Source: Bretschneidera sinensis
Taxonomy: Eukaryota > Streptophyta > Magnoliopsida > Brassicales > Akaniaceae
Reading direction: 5' to 3'
Length of the DNA: 64,000 bases
Assembly: GCA_023935145.1 (NCBI GenBank)
Contig: CM043697.1
Span: forward strand, 56,244,001-56,308,000
The notes beneath the pieces were generated by a model that had not been told where the DNA came from, searched no databases, and saw only the letters and a list, made by a program, of their open reading frames with translations. Both the position numbers and the translations under genes were made by a program. Below are positions 1 through 11,139 of the stretch, one piece after another (the first letter of the stretch is position 1; the number at the start of each line of letters is the position of its first letter).

Positions 1-280
1 TGTTCTCGGCTTCTTAAGCTTGTAAACCTTCATGATTTTCCTAATCTTTGTAGAACATTGAACAACTCAGTTTTCAATTTTAAATGGCAGAAACTCTGAT
101 ATTTTTGTACAATCAAATCAAAATCAAATCCGGTTTCGGTATAACATTGGAGAAGTATTAAGAGCTGTGGCATAAGCAGGATCTCTTGGATTTTTAAAAC
201 TCTTGATCTTAACCAGATTAACTTACAGTTTTAATAACTGAGCTACTATGACAATCAACAAAATTGATCGTAAACATGTA
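1..280. other. Downstream flank of the MAX2-like locus, no gene seen
   Basis: No convincing reading frame or RNA gene is visible. Because the neighbouring MAX2-like copy is on the minus strand, this stretch would be its 3' untranslated or downstream region. It is moderately AT-rich and has no repeat I recognise. Confidence 0.4.
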
Positions 281-2388
281 TCAATCAAGGATCTGGTGCC
301 CGTTCAATGCATCTTCAAAGCGACTGCATGAGGCCACCCTCATCTATGTACTCATATCGTTTTCTGGTGCTGGATAGTGGTCTTCTCTCAGCTGCACGTC
401 CCTCAAATTAAGTTTAGGTATTCGAATCAGGTCCATGATCGAATGTTCATGAGCCGTCCCATGGATAAAAAGCTTCTGCAAAGTGAGACATTGTGCGAGT
501 AACCCAGCTGCTTGAACTGACAGGCTCCTCTGGTTAATATCCCTGTCTTGTGGCGGCCAGTAATCAAGTTCATTGAGACTCAGATCCCCAATCCCATACA
601 AAAAGAACCTCTCCCACAAGTTCAGATCCATTTGCCCCGATGGCGCAGTCAGTGCATAGCCTATGCTGTCACCACAATCTAACTTCATCTTCGAGAACCG
701 AGGATACTGAGCAAGGCAACTCAAGCCAAATCCACGCTCTGATGGTTTGTGCCGTCTCCTGCAATCTCCCTCCACTTTTATACAAATCTCCTCTAGACTA
801 GGACAATTATCTAGACCTGCCATTGGTAATGGAATCAGAATCTCACCAACACCAATCCATAGAGAAAGGTATCGCAACTTATCCCATCTCTTGCACCAAA
901 AGCCATTGGCATTGGCATTGCTATAGGAACATTCTGCGTAGTACTTGCATCTCTTCTTCTTTTTGCTCAAATCCTCTAATTCACCCTCAAAATAGCTATA
1001 CCCATTGTCCCTAAACACACTGGCTTCACCCACTTGATTGAGATCAAAACCATGAACCGCTCCCTCCAATCTCTCACTCTCTTCCAATCCATCCCACACG
1101 CAATCAATATGCAGTCGCTGAATCCGATCACAGATGGGCTCCACAGCTCGCAGAGACGCCACTGCATCAAGATTCTCGCAAGTAGAAATTTTGACCTCGA
1201 CCAGTGTCTTCCGTAGCAAGGAAGCCATAGTCCTCACTCCCTTGATAGTAATCTTCTGGCACCCTTGAACCTCAAACTTAGATAGCTTACAACACCCCCT
1301 TCCTATTGCTATCAACCCCATATCCGTCAAGTCCCCTGAATTCTTTATATACAACGATTCCAGCCCTCCACACAACGCAACCCCATCGAGCCGCCACTCC
1401 ATCGCCCTGCAAATCCCTTGAAACTGGCCCAATTTAAGCACCCTCAATTTCTTGCATTTCGAATTCAAAACCTCCAAGGCCAGCCCACCATCCCTCACGT
1501 TCTTGCCCACATCAAGAACCAACTCCTCAAGCAGAGGCAATCTCGAAAACATCTCCACTAGAGTCGCTCCAGTGATCCTCGCATCTTCGGTTTCGGGATC
1601 GGGAACCCCCCTAACGTTAGCCAACGACGACGTATCGACTAAATGGAGAAGCAACAAGTTAGGACAGTTGCTTGCAATAGCCAACAGACTCTCGTCCCCA
1701 ACAAACCCCATATATCTGGGATCGAAGGTACAAGCGGCGAGGAAGCTCTTCAAATTGGGACAAGCCTGAGTTATTTGGCGGATCTCTTGGGACTTAAATC
1801 CCTCTGTCAACGACGCCGTAAAGAGATCCAAGTGCGTGAGCGACGCCGATACATCAGGATACGCGTGGAGAATGAGAGGGATTTCTTCAGTCCAGTAATA
1901 GAAAGATGAGAGATCAAGTGATTCGAGCAATTTGCAGTTCTCAAAGATAGGACGGAAATCTGCACCTAGGGAGGACTGGGAGAAACGTTGATGCCAACGG
2001 ACGAGCTTGACGTGGTGCAATCCGGGCCATTGAGGAATCAGAAAGTGGACAGTGAGGGGTGATCGGGAGTATATAGTTAGGGCGGTGACAAATGGGAAGG
2101 CGACCTTCAGGCGGTGGGCCAGGAGGTGGGGATCGGACGGTGAAGATGAGAGTAGTGAGTGGCCCCAGGGAGAGAGCAGGGACAAGTCCAAGTGAGTCAC
2201 GGATCTGAAACAGTTTGGGATCATGAAGAGATCCCTCGCGTTTCCCCGGAGCGTGAGGGACGTGCGCGTCGCCCTCTCTAGGGAATGCAAACCAGAGACA
2301 CGGAGTTTCGACTTCTCGTATCGGTGATTGATGCGAAAATGTTTGATAGAATCACATCTGGGAGGTCGTTTATTGTCGTCGTGGCAGT
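281..2388 (-). pseudogene. MAX2: MAX2/D3-type F-box LRR protein, damaged copy
   Basis: MAX2 (D3 in rice) is the F-box/leucine-rich-repeat subunit of the SCF ubiquitin ligase used in strigolactone and karrikin signalling. A 648-residue open frame (344-2290) covers the whole LRR domain and contains hallmark strings such as RGNARDLFMIPNCFRSVTHL, DLTDMGLIAIGRGCCKL, ELDYWPPQDRD and LFIHGTAHEH. MAX2 is usually intronless and about 700 residues, which fits the whole span. Three lesions are visible. The F-box start region (NDLPDVILSNIF, about 2290-2385) sits in a different frame from the LRR, with a junction consistent with loss of about 10 bases near 2290. The codon where the initiator is expected (2386-2388) is ACT, and no in-frame ATG precedes it. 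A TAG (344-346) replaces the expected Glu after the conserved PAPENDMST, although the following 20 codons still match the MAX2 C-terminus and end in Asp and TGA (281-283). A pseudogene is most likely; sequencing error in a real gene is the alternative. Confidence 0.93.
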
Positions 2389-2396
2389 TGAAATCT

Positions 2397-5276
2397 CACA
2401 GACTCCTCCTTCCTCTTAACTAGTAAGTAAATGTCTCTTTTTTTATTTATACTTTTTTCGATTTTGGTTTTGCGTTCATTTGGTTTTTGATTTTGTGGAT
2501 TTTAAGAGGTTTCTGGCTTTGAGGGGAGAGAGACAGAGAAACGAGTGACGTTGTTGGAGTTGTGAGGGTTGGGGTATAGGAAGAAGGGAAGCGAAGTGAG
2601 GAGGAAGAAAGGGAAGGATAAAAAAAGGAGAAGAAATATACAGTAAATGGTAGGGGTGGATTTTGTCGTGGTATAGACTATAGAGACCCCCACGTGATTA
2701 CAACATGTACTAATCATCAGTAGTATTTGTTTGTTTGTATTTGGGTTTTGGGGGAAATGGTTTTTGTTTTCGTGTGCCCTTTTGGCGCGTATGAGAAGCT
2801 TCCACGGAGAGAAGGGAAAGATCATTGGCCGTTTATCTTGGGAAGGTTCAGCTAAAAAAAACCTTAGGAACGTGTTGGGTGAATTACATATATTTTACCT
2901 CGAATTTTGAGGGCTTTAGACTCACAAACTTATTTTTCGTAAAGAAATATAAAAATCTATCTTATCAAATTTTATGAAATGAAATTTATTATTTAATAAA
3001 AATATTAAATTAATTTTATATATAAGTAAATGTGACAATCATATATGAATAGTTTAATTATATTTTTTTAATGAGATATCAAAATTTGATCATATTTTAA
3101 AATCACACTAATAATTCAAAAATATATGAAAAACATAATAATGTTTAGGAATATGAGCGATATTTGAATTAGTTTAAATTTAATAAATTGAAATTTATTT
3201 TTTAAAATTTATTAAAAATTTAATTTAATTAAATTATATCAAATTTTAATTAAAATATTAATAAATAAATAAATAAATTAAATTAAATTAAATTTTAAAT
3301 AAATTAAAAATAAATAAATTGTAACTTAAAATTCGCGAAGTTAAAATCCTGTCATGGTAGGCATCCTATTAAAGTCCAACGCAAAAGTACATGGTATATA
3401 ATATAAGCCCTCAAAACTATATATGTACAATAATGACAAATCCTTCTCAAAACGTTTATTAAAGAAAAAAAACATAGAAGGCTTAAAATATACTTGTAGT
3501 AAAAGAAAAAAAAAAGAATATATAACATGCAATCGTATTCGGGTAAGGGTTTAAACCCTGTTAATGTAACTTTTTTTTCTTCAACTTTTGTGTATTTTTG
3601 TTATTTAGAAATTAAAAAAAAAGGATGATATTTTGATAATCGGGTACTTAAGAAAGCTTCTTACCTTATCCCAAAGAAAGTCTGGATTCTTTTTGGATTA
3701 GATTTTTTTTGTACAAATGGGGCCCACAGGAATATCCATATCGATGGGGAGGTTCTGGATTTTGTTGGGAAAGGATATTATGGAATGCAAAATTGGAATA
3801 ACAAAGACATTCGATAATGACAATTTGTCAAAACTAGATAGGAGGACATGATAGAATTTCGAAACAAGTTCATTAACTTGCGCAGTTGGGCTTATGAATT
3901 TGGGTTTGGGCCTCCAGTGAAACATACATACGATTCAACTTCAATTTTTTTTTTCTTTTCTACTCATAACAATTAAACCAATAAAAATCAAAGGTGGAGG
4001 GCTGACTGGTCGTTAGACTTGTGAAGCCCTTTAGAATCTTTTGGTTGGGACCCAAGTCAAAGTATCATGACCATACTAAGATGCCATAAAATTGGGCTAA
4101 GCTTAACAAATGGGAAATTGCACTAAGCTTGCCAGTGACGTTGCTTTTCTAGGATAAAGCACCACACTTTTAGGCCAAGTCCAATAATACCACTTATTCC
4201 CTTCAAACACCACATTTTTAGGCCAAAGCCCGTTAAAGAAATGATGTCAACAACTTTATGATGGCAGTCGGACCTGGGCAACTCCTTTTTCTGTGCTCCG
4301 TTGGGTTTAGCAATTAAAACTTAAGCGCAGATGTTTCCGACCTTTAGTTTTCAATTCATAGTCATAATTACCAAAGACCGAATGTTGTAAGTACTCATCC
4401 AGAATTTGATTATTTGGATCTTTGTTGTTTTCGTTAAGAGCCAAGAAAAGTGATCCTGCTACACTGAAGATCAAACTCCAAACAAAATTTAGGATTTTTT
4501 GATCTCTTGTGAGCAAAGGTTTATGCGAATTTTCATTTAGATTTCGACATCAACACGTAATATAATTAATTTATTACACTTAACATATTTTTCATAATCA
4601 CAAAAATTCTGTTAAAACTCTTTTAACTTATTCTGTGATTTATAATCTTATGACATAATCAATTTTTTTGAATAATTTGATTTAACAAAACTAAGTTAAA
4701 ATCTAAACCTTATAAATTCATTCTTAAAGAAGCCCAAACATAACGAATTATAATCAAAACTATATGTGTTAAACGAGCTTTATAAGAATACCTTAATAAA
4801 ATTTCAAACAAACACTTGAACGAGCTCAAAATGAATATGTTAGAAATTGACTCGTCTAATGAAAGACCTCTTAGATTTCATTCTTAAAATAAGTAAACAA
4901 CTAAAGGTGAACTATTACTGAGCTGATAAAAATATTTACACCACAAAAGTAAGACACCAAAATGAATCATAAGAGAGTTCACTAGTAAAATGGTAACACA
5001 TGTCGAAAGTTGACTTATAATTTAACAGATTTATTTTAAAAATTTAGTGTAACGAATGAGAAAAAAAAATGTGTCAATAGTATGGTTGGTTTAGATGAAC
5101 CGTTTGATTGTTCTGAATAGCAGTACTCATAAATGAACCCGTTCATGAGCTTGTTGATTAGTTTACAACTATAAATACAGAAAAAATATAAATAAAAACA
5201 ACAAATTTCTCTAAAGCCCAATAGCCAAGTCACAAATGACGAGAAGCAGTAGCCGTCTAACCGAGTAACTCACTCA
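2397..5276. other. AT-rich intergenic DNA between the MAX2-like and trihelix genes
   Basis: I see no supportable gene. The segment 2950-3330 is low-complexity A/T with runs of aaat/taaa units. A 19-bp near-perfect direct repeat (core caccacattttta, then ggccaa) occurs at about 4160-4178 and 4208-4226. Short open frames here lack any recognisable motif and match the base composition, so I treat them as chance. Confidence 0.5.
2691..2696. promoter_or_regulatory. G-box CACGTG upstream of the MAX2-like copy
   Basis: A perfect CACGTG palindrome lies about 300 bases upstream of the lost MAX2 start. G-boxes bind bZIP and bHLH factors in plant promoters. The position is plausible for the MAX2 promoter, but a six-base motif is weak evidence on its own. 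Confidence 0.3.
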
Positions 5277-5521
5277 TTGCCCACGGCCCACACGCTCACC
5301 ATCCGTACTCACACTCACACTCAAATTCCCACCGTCGAACTAACCGTTCCTTCTCTCAAGCACACCCAAACACACCCGCACGGACAGCCAAACATACACA
5401 TGCACTCCTCACGCCACTGTTCAATAGCGGCATCTCATTTGAAAACCCAGACACAGTTTCAGTACCCTCACCCTCTCACCATCACCACCAAATCAAACCC
5501 GCCACCTCACCATAACGGACA
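5277..5521 (+). promoter_or_regulatory. Probable 5' leader of the trihelix gene
   Basis: Composition shifts from AT-rich to C/A/CT-rich (many cac, ctc and ccac units) directly before the trihelix start codon. C-rich leaders of this type are common in plant 5' UTRs. I could not place a TATA box or transcription start with confidence. Confidence 0.35.
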
Positions 5522-6439
5522 ATGGACACGGTGACCGGCACTCAGTCATCGGGGCGCGAGGATTGCTGGAGCGAGGATGCCACCTTCACGCTCATTGAGG
5601 CGTGGGGAGACCGTTACCTCGAACTCAACCGTGGCAACCTCGGCCAGAAGCACTGGCAGGAGGTCGCAGACGCCGTCAACGACCGCCACTTTCACGTCAC
5701 CGACACGACCACCAAACCCCAGCCGAAACGCACGGACATCCAGTGCAAGAACCGAATCGACACCCTCAAGAAGAAATACAAAATCGAGAAGGCTAGGGTT
5801 TTAGACTCAAACGGAGCCTACACGAGCCCCTGGCCTTTCTTTCTCAGACTCGACGCTCTCCTCGGCACCAACTTTCCCTCCGCCGGAACTCCGGAGCCGA
5901 CGACCAACCGGAGGCTTACGCCGCCGATGATGGCGATGTTTCCAGTTCCGGTCGGTCCCAGATCGGCGACTCCGAGGCGTCCGGCGCCGGTTTCGTCCCC
6001 GTTGGCGGTAGACGATTCTTACTGCTTCCACCGAAAATTCTCGGCGTTTGCGGCGGCCGCTGTGGCAGCGGCGGAGGTTTCAAAGGGGTCGACCTTGAGG
6101 TCGGATGGAGAGAGTTTGAGTAGAAGGAGGAAGAAGAGGAGAGGGGAGAGGGAGGAGGGGTACAGAGAGGTGGCGAAGGCTTTAGAGAGATTCGGGCAGA
6201 TATATGAGAGAGTGGAGGAGAAGAAGCAGAGGCAGATGGTGGAGCTGGAGAAGCAGAGGATGCAATTTGCTAAGGAATTGGAGTGCCAAAGGATGCAGTT
6301 GATTGTGGAGACTGAGGTTCAGCTCCACAAGATCAAGCGTGCTGCGACTAAGCGATCTTCTGCTGCTGCTGGTGAGACTTTGGACTCTTCTCTCTTGTTG
6401 CAATTGGGGAACTGCTTGTTTTCCATTTGGAGATCCTAA
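5522..6439 (+). CDS. Trihelix transcription factor, SIP1/ASIL clade
   Basis: This 305-residue protein is expected to be nuclear and to bind GT-type promoter elements. Residues about 12-115 form the single trihelix (MYB/SANT-like) domain, with the three spaced tryptophans at W16, W28 and W45, the segment [18 protein letters not shown], and a fourth amphipathic helix around [14 protein letters not shown]. The middle (about 120-200) is Pro/Ala-rich, followed by a basic RRRKKRRGE patch that could be a nuclear localisation signal. Residues about 215-285 form the long Glu/Lys/Gln-rich C-terminal helix typical of the SIP1 clade, probably for dimerisation. The start codon is the first ATG of the frame and follows a C-rich leader. 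The last 25 or so residues look unlike the family, and a GTGAGA splice-donor-like site occurs at 6372, so the true 3' end may be spliced. Codon use is GC-rich compared with its surroundings, and there are no lesions. Confidence 0.9.
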   Translation: MDTVTGTQSSGREDCWSEDATFTLIEAWGDRYLELNRGNLGQKHWQEVADAVNDRHFHVTDTTTKPQPKRTDIQCKNRIDTLKKKYKIEKARVLDSNGAYTSPWPFFLRLDALLGTNFPSAGTPEPTTNRRLTPPMMAMFPVPVGPRSATPRRPAPVSSPLAVDDSYCFHRKFSAFAAAAVAAAEVSKGSTLRSDGESLSRRRKKRRGEREEGYREVAKALERFGQIYERVEEKKQRQMVELEKQRMQFAKELECQRMQLIVETEVQLHKIKRAATKRSSAAAGETLDSSLLLQLGNCLFSIWRS

Positions 6440-7950
6440 ACTGTTAGCTCCATTGTTCTGTTTAGAATGTCATGTTGATAAAACTATTTCGATGTGTGTA
6501 ATTTTTAGATGATTAGGTATCAGTCCGTGGATTTTTATTTAATTTTACTTAAAACTTATAATAAATAAGCAGTGATAATTGGTGATTTTGAAGTTGTTAC
6601 AGTATGTTTTGATGACTAATAGGATCTTTGAATTTGAATGTGAAGAGAGAGAGTAGCAAAGTCAAGGAAATTAGACAGATTGGTGATCATCCTATGACTA
6701 ATAGTGTGCGCCTAGAGGGAGTTTTCATACCTATGGAAGAGACATACATATGTTGGATGAAATTTAGGGTGAGTGGTTGACAGTTTGCATGACTGAGAAT
6801 TTTGCATGAAATAGGCTAACGATTAACTTGCTTTTTAGAAAAATTGCCTTCTAAAAGGGAAGAGGACAGAGCTTCCCCTCACTTTGGAGCATCATGGAAT
6901 TTGTTAACAATGGCGTGCTATTCTTTTAGCGGCGATCTTCATGGTGGACTGATTTTCTAGGTACACATCTTGTATATTGTTTTCTCCAGTAGCTATTAGT
7001 GTACTCAATGATGAATGAAATTCTCAGTTTTCAACATCTAGTCAGTTGGAGGAAACAGAGAGCAGATAATTGTTGTTAATAGCAGCCTAGAGTTTCGATA
7101 CGGGTTTATTACGGGGTAAGGTGAATTAACTTTTAAGCCTTAAGTGAGCTTCATTTAATCAGGAATGCTGACTTGCATGTTTCTCAGTCACTCTTGGTTG
7201 GTGATGTAGTCTCATTATGCAATTGTTTCATGTCCTGGATTGCATGACTTGTTGGTACGGGTCACGGTTGCCAAGTGACTTTGGTGACACAGTGGGATAA
7301 CTCTTGGTGCTTAATATCAATTTTTTGGTTGATTTTTTCTTTCATCATTTAAGCGAGGTTTATCTTCTTAATGCTGTTTCAAGAGTGATCTTTTCGTGAT
7401 GGCAGAATTATTTTCAAAATATAAAAGAGGTTGGGGACCATGGGTCATTGAAACCAACTGAAAAATTGAGGATCTATTTGTTCAAATTGAAAGTTTGGGG
7501 GGTTTAAACATTTTGTGCTTAAAGTTCAGAGACTGGTAGTGTAATTTACTCACATCAATTTCTAATACAATTTGAAATTGAAACAATTTCTAAATAGGAA
7601 ATGTCCCCACTTCGGACTAGTTTGTTGGGGAAAGATGTATCTTTTCTTGTTTGAGATGGACTTTGCAGGAGTTGGTAAATATTCGTGAAGCTATTAGATT
7701 CATCTAGTTACATGTGCTGGTTTGATTTTTGTATTTCTATTGTTGGAACATCAAATGTTCAGCTATAGGTTATTTGGTTATCTATGGAGTTTACCAACAA
7801 TATCCTGTGGGATTATATCGTTGGTTGGTTGTTATAGGGGATGATTCTCGGATCATGTGCTTACTCAACAATTCAGTAATTCTTTGTAAGCTCTTCTAAG
7901 TTCTTGAAATTCTTCCAATTCTTCCTTGCGATGTTACCCGCTTAGAGTAC

Positions 7951-7966
7951 TCTCTCTCTCTCTCTC
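7951..7966 (+). repeat. (TC)8 microsatellite
   Basis: A perfect run of eight TC dinucleotides lies in the non-coding region after the trihelix gene. Confidence 0.9.
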
Positions 7967-8396
7967 CTAAATTCAAGTATTGGATGGCTTTGTTGTAGCT
8001 CTTGTTTCTTTTTCCTGGTGAAAATTTCACTTCTTGTTATCTTGGGGAATTGGATAAGTGCCTAATTGTACAGCTCCGATCTGTGATGGCAGTTGGTTGA
8101 GTTGAAAAAAGGTTTAATCAAAGGCCAAGAACTGGAGTATGGTAGAGGAAAAATGGGTGGAAAGGAATAAGAATCCTTGAATAGCACCACCACTAGTGTT
8201 ACCATTACATTAGCCAGTAGTTTTCAATAAAGTTTGCACACAATCAGAATTCTGCTGGGTACCATCTTGCATGCTCTTGGAAGGTTTGAGGAGTAATTAC
8301 AGTTAATAAGACAAAGAACACAGTAGTTTCTTGTTAGTTGATGTGTGATTTTTGGAGGCCTTTCTGTTTATGGAAATTATCCTATGTTACTTGGAC

Positions 8397-8550
8397 TCAG
8401 GTACGAGTGTCAGACACGGGTTTATGTCTGAGTGTCAGACTCGTCTATTTTTTAATATTTTTTGTAAATTTTCCTTTAATTTGGAGTGCTTGAGTGCCAT
8501 ACTCTTATCCGAGTGTTGAGAGTCCGACACGGATATGGTAGGATAATGTG
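8397..8550. repeat. Degenerate 'gagtgtcagacacg' repeat cluster
   Basis: Several related copies of a gagtgtc(a/c)gacacg-like unit occur in both orientations (about 8405-8445 and 8485-8540), separated by a T-rich spacer. The arrangement can fold as an imperfect hairpin. It may be the remnant of a small dispersed element; I cannot name a family. Confidence 0.35.
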
Positions 8551-10042
8551 AAGAGTCCCATACGTAACAATTATCCAACGGAGAGAGCCCTATGGCTTGA
8601 TTTTAACTTTCTTGGAAACTCCATTGGCTCTTAATATTTGCTCAAATGGGCATCAAAATCTCATCTGGGATGAAGGATGGTAAACTTTTTTTCTTTCGGT
8701 TTTAGTAGTTTAATTCGGCCACACAAAAAATGTAGATTAATCTTTATAGCTGGGTGAGCAGTTTAATCCTTGCCACTGTTCTTATTGTTCCATTTATTGA
8801 TTCCTCCAAATATCTCCATTTATGAAAAGGACTCTGGGTGTTGATTGTTTGGGGAGATTATGATATAATTATAATTGAATTGGTTAAGCAAAAATATGTT
8901 CTGAAATTATTCATAGTTGAGAAGAGAAGTGACAGGACAAGAAATGGTATATTAGACTTGAATGCAACTATATCTACGTGCAGGGGAGATGGTTTGGTTA
9001 TCCACTGAACATGTACCAATAAAAACTGATATATCGGTATGTTTAATTGGTTTCTAGTTTCCAGCGTGAGATCTTAACGTGGGATTTTGTGTTTTTTTGT
9101 TGGCAGTAAGTTAACTACTCAATAGCTGGTGAAGTAGGAGAATGCCTGCAAGTTTTGGTCTAACGGTATAGGTAGAATAGCTGTAAACCTTCAAACATAC
9201 GATTACATTGATTTTCCTTCTTTGTCTTGGGGGCAAGTTTGCCAAAGGTAAGCCTTGATAAATTTTTTGGCACTATCTCTGATAGCTCTTTTTTGTGAAG
9301 TAATTTTATATCCTTTCTTACGTATGGGAACACTGTTAAGATTTGAATAAAGATAAAGATTGTCAATATTTTGCAAAATGATAGTAAGTTTTTCGTTTTT
9401 ATATCTCTCATTTTTGTTGTTAACCAACATTGAAGCTGTATATGTTTCACCTTATGTTGCTCATGTATTGTATTTGGTTTTGTAAAATGAAAAAGGGAAA
9501 AAATGAACATAAAACTCAATATTTTTTTTCGTTTGGATGTCTATGTAAAATTTAATGGGCGAATAATATAATTTATCAGAAGTAGATAAAAAAGCAAATG
9601 GTTCCATTTTTTTTCCTTTTTCTTTCCGCTTTCCTTCGAATTTCTTTTTTCTCATTTTCATTGAAAAAAAAAACTACTTATTTCTTTTTTTTGGTTAAAT
9701 ATTAGTATTTATGAAATATCTTAGAGCTAGGTGTCCAGAAAATCTAGAAATCGCTAGAGCCGTTAAGACCGGGTTGCTTCAGGTTGTGTGTCAGTTCGCA
9801 TGGAACTTGTTGCCACTTGGCCAGAAATTCTTGTCCAGACATTTCTCCCATCTAAGACTAATTCCCTAGACTGAGCCAATGGGGAGAAAACAACTCATAA
9901 CTTGTGGGACTCAGTCACATTTGTAGATTGAGTTAACCCTGGTTAAGATACATGTGGATCACTCATTAATTTTTTTTATTCAAATCATGTTAATGTGGAA
10001 GAAAAAGCAATGCTTTGAGAGTATTAAATAACTTGTTTTAGT

Positions 10043-10600
10043 TAAGGGCATCTTGGGATAGGATTTTTAAAATTAAAAATTATTTTTAATTTTTAAAAAT
10101 TAAGATCAGTTTTTAAAAATTATTTTTCATGTTTGATAAACTGTTTTTAAAGGTAAAGTTTTAAAAAATCAATTTTTAAAGACTTTTTTGAAAATTCAAA
10201 ATTAGTGTTTTTTGACATAATTTTTTTAAAAATAGCTCAAAATCAATGTTTATTTCTTTGTTTCATTCTTTTTTAATGATATATAAAAAATATTAAAATT
10301 TTAAAAATAAAATAATATTAATTATTTTTAAGTATTTAGTAAATATGAGAAATAAAATTAATATAAATTTTAAATTTAAACTCAAAACTAAAAATAATTA
10401 TTAGGTGTATCAAAACAGTTTTTAAAATAAAATTATTCAAATAACATTTCACTATTTTCTATTTTGAAAACAAATTTCGAGTTACAGTTATTTGAATATG
10501 TTTTTTAAAAAAAAATATTGTTTTATTTTTTATTTTAAAAAATAATTTTTAAAAATAAAAATAAAAAACTTTTATTCAAAACATGTCTTAAAAATCCTAC
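10043..10600. mobile_element. MITE-like AT-rich element with short terminal inverted repeats
   Basis: The left side carries taggatttttaa (about 10059-10070) and the right side its inverse, ttaaaaatccta (about 10588-10599). Between them lies almost pure A/T with many internal self-complementary blocks (attttt/aaaaat). There are no coding sequences. Size, composition and terminal inverted repeats suit a MITE, but I could not verify target-site duplications. Confidence 0.4.
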
Positions 10601-10718
10601 TAACGCACGCTGCCACATGGTCACAACTGTCCCAAAATCTAGAACAGGTCGAAGAAATTGGCGTAATGGGGGGTGATATTTTTTAAAATTTCAAAATTTC
10701 AATGATTAGTGGCGGAGT

Positions 10719-10810
10719 GCCACGTGGCATCTATAAAAAGGTGTAATCAGTCTTCTCTCCCCCGTTTTCGCTTCTCTTTCTCTCTCTTTCTCGTTCTCTC
10801 ATCTCCCTCT
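10719..10810 (+). promoter_or_regulatory. Promoter-like cluster: G-box, TATA box, pyrimidine patch
   Basis: A perfect 10-bp palindrome gccacgtggc (10719-10728) containing the G-box CACGTG is followed by tataaaaa at 10732-10739 and a long C/T-rich tract (about 10750-10815), which resembles the Y-patch and start region of plant promoters. A 69-residue frame overlaps it but begins upstream of the TATA box and has no family features, so it is unlikely to be the product. No gene is recognisable downstream before the next repeat. Confidence 0.45.
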
Positions 10811-11139
10811 CTTCAGCCATCGTTTAGTTCAAGTGGTTGTCACCACCGTCCTCTGGCTTCTAGCGGTAGCAACAAATTTGATTCGAATAACTCGAGTCCA
10901 CTTTACCAACGTTTATAATCCAACATCTATTAGATAAGCCCAATATTTGCTATAAATAGCCAGAAAGTTAGAGCTAAGTGAGATTCAAGATTTGACAACA
11001 ATCTTACGCATAGATTAAAACATCATTGTTGCAAAGTTAATTTATAATAACAATAAAAAAATTGTTGTGAAACCGTCGTAAAAAAATAATGTTTTTTTAT
11101 TGATTAATATTTCGATTAGTATGACTTTAAATACATAGT

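Larger units (their letters stand above)
6440..10042 (+). other. Non-coding region after the trihelix gene, possibly 3' UTR or intron
   Basis: There is no protein-coding signal over 3.6 kb. The first 2.7 kb is T-rich with intron-like texture and several pyrimidine tracts followed by CAG (for example near 8092 and 9107), so it could hold a 3' intron of the upstream gene. Beyond 9500 it becomes plain AT-rich DNA. Transcript data would be needed to decide. Confidence 0.35.

Noticed and set aside
344..346. Programmed readthrough of the MAX2 TAG
   Set aside because: The following bases (atgagg) do not match the known CAR-YYA readthrough context, and two other lesions exist in the same gene.
2285..2300. 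A small intron at the MAX2 frame break
   Set aside because: MAX2 genes are normally intronless and the missing part is about 10 bases with no GT-AG intron visible at the junction.
2502..2825. 107-residue minus-strand frame upstream of the MAX2-like copy
   Set aside because: Low-complexity Phe/Leu/Ser/Pro composition from a purine-rich strand, no domain, and it lies where the MAX2 5' region is expected.
10709..10918. 69-residue plus-strand frame
   Set aside because: It begins upstream of the TATA box and is mostly Ser/Phe/Leu from a CT-rich tract; better explained as promoter and leader sequence.
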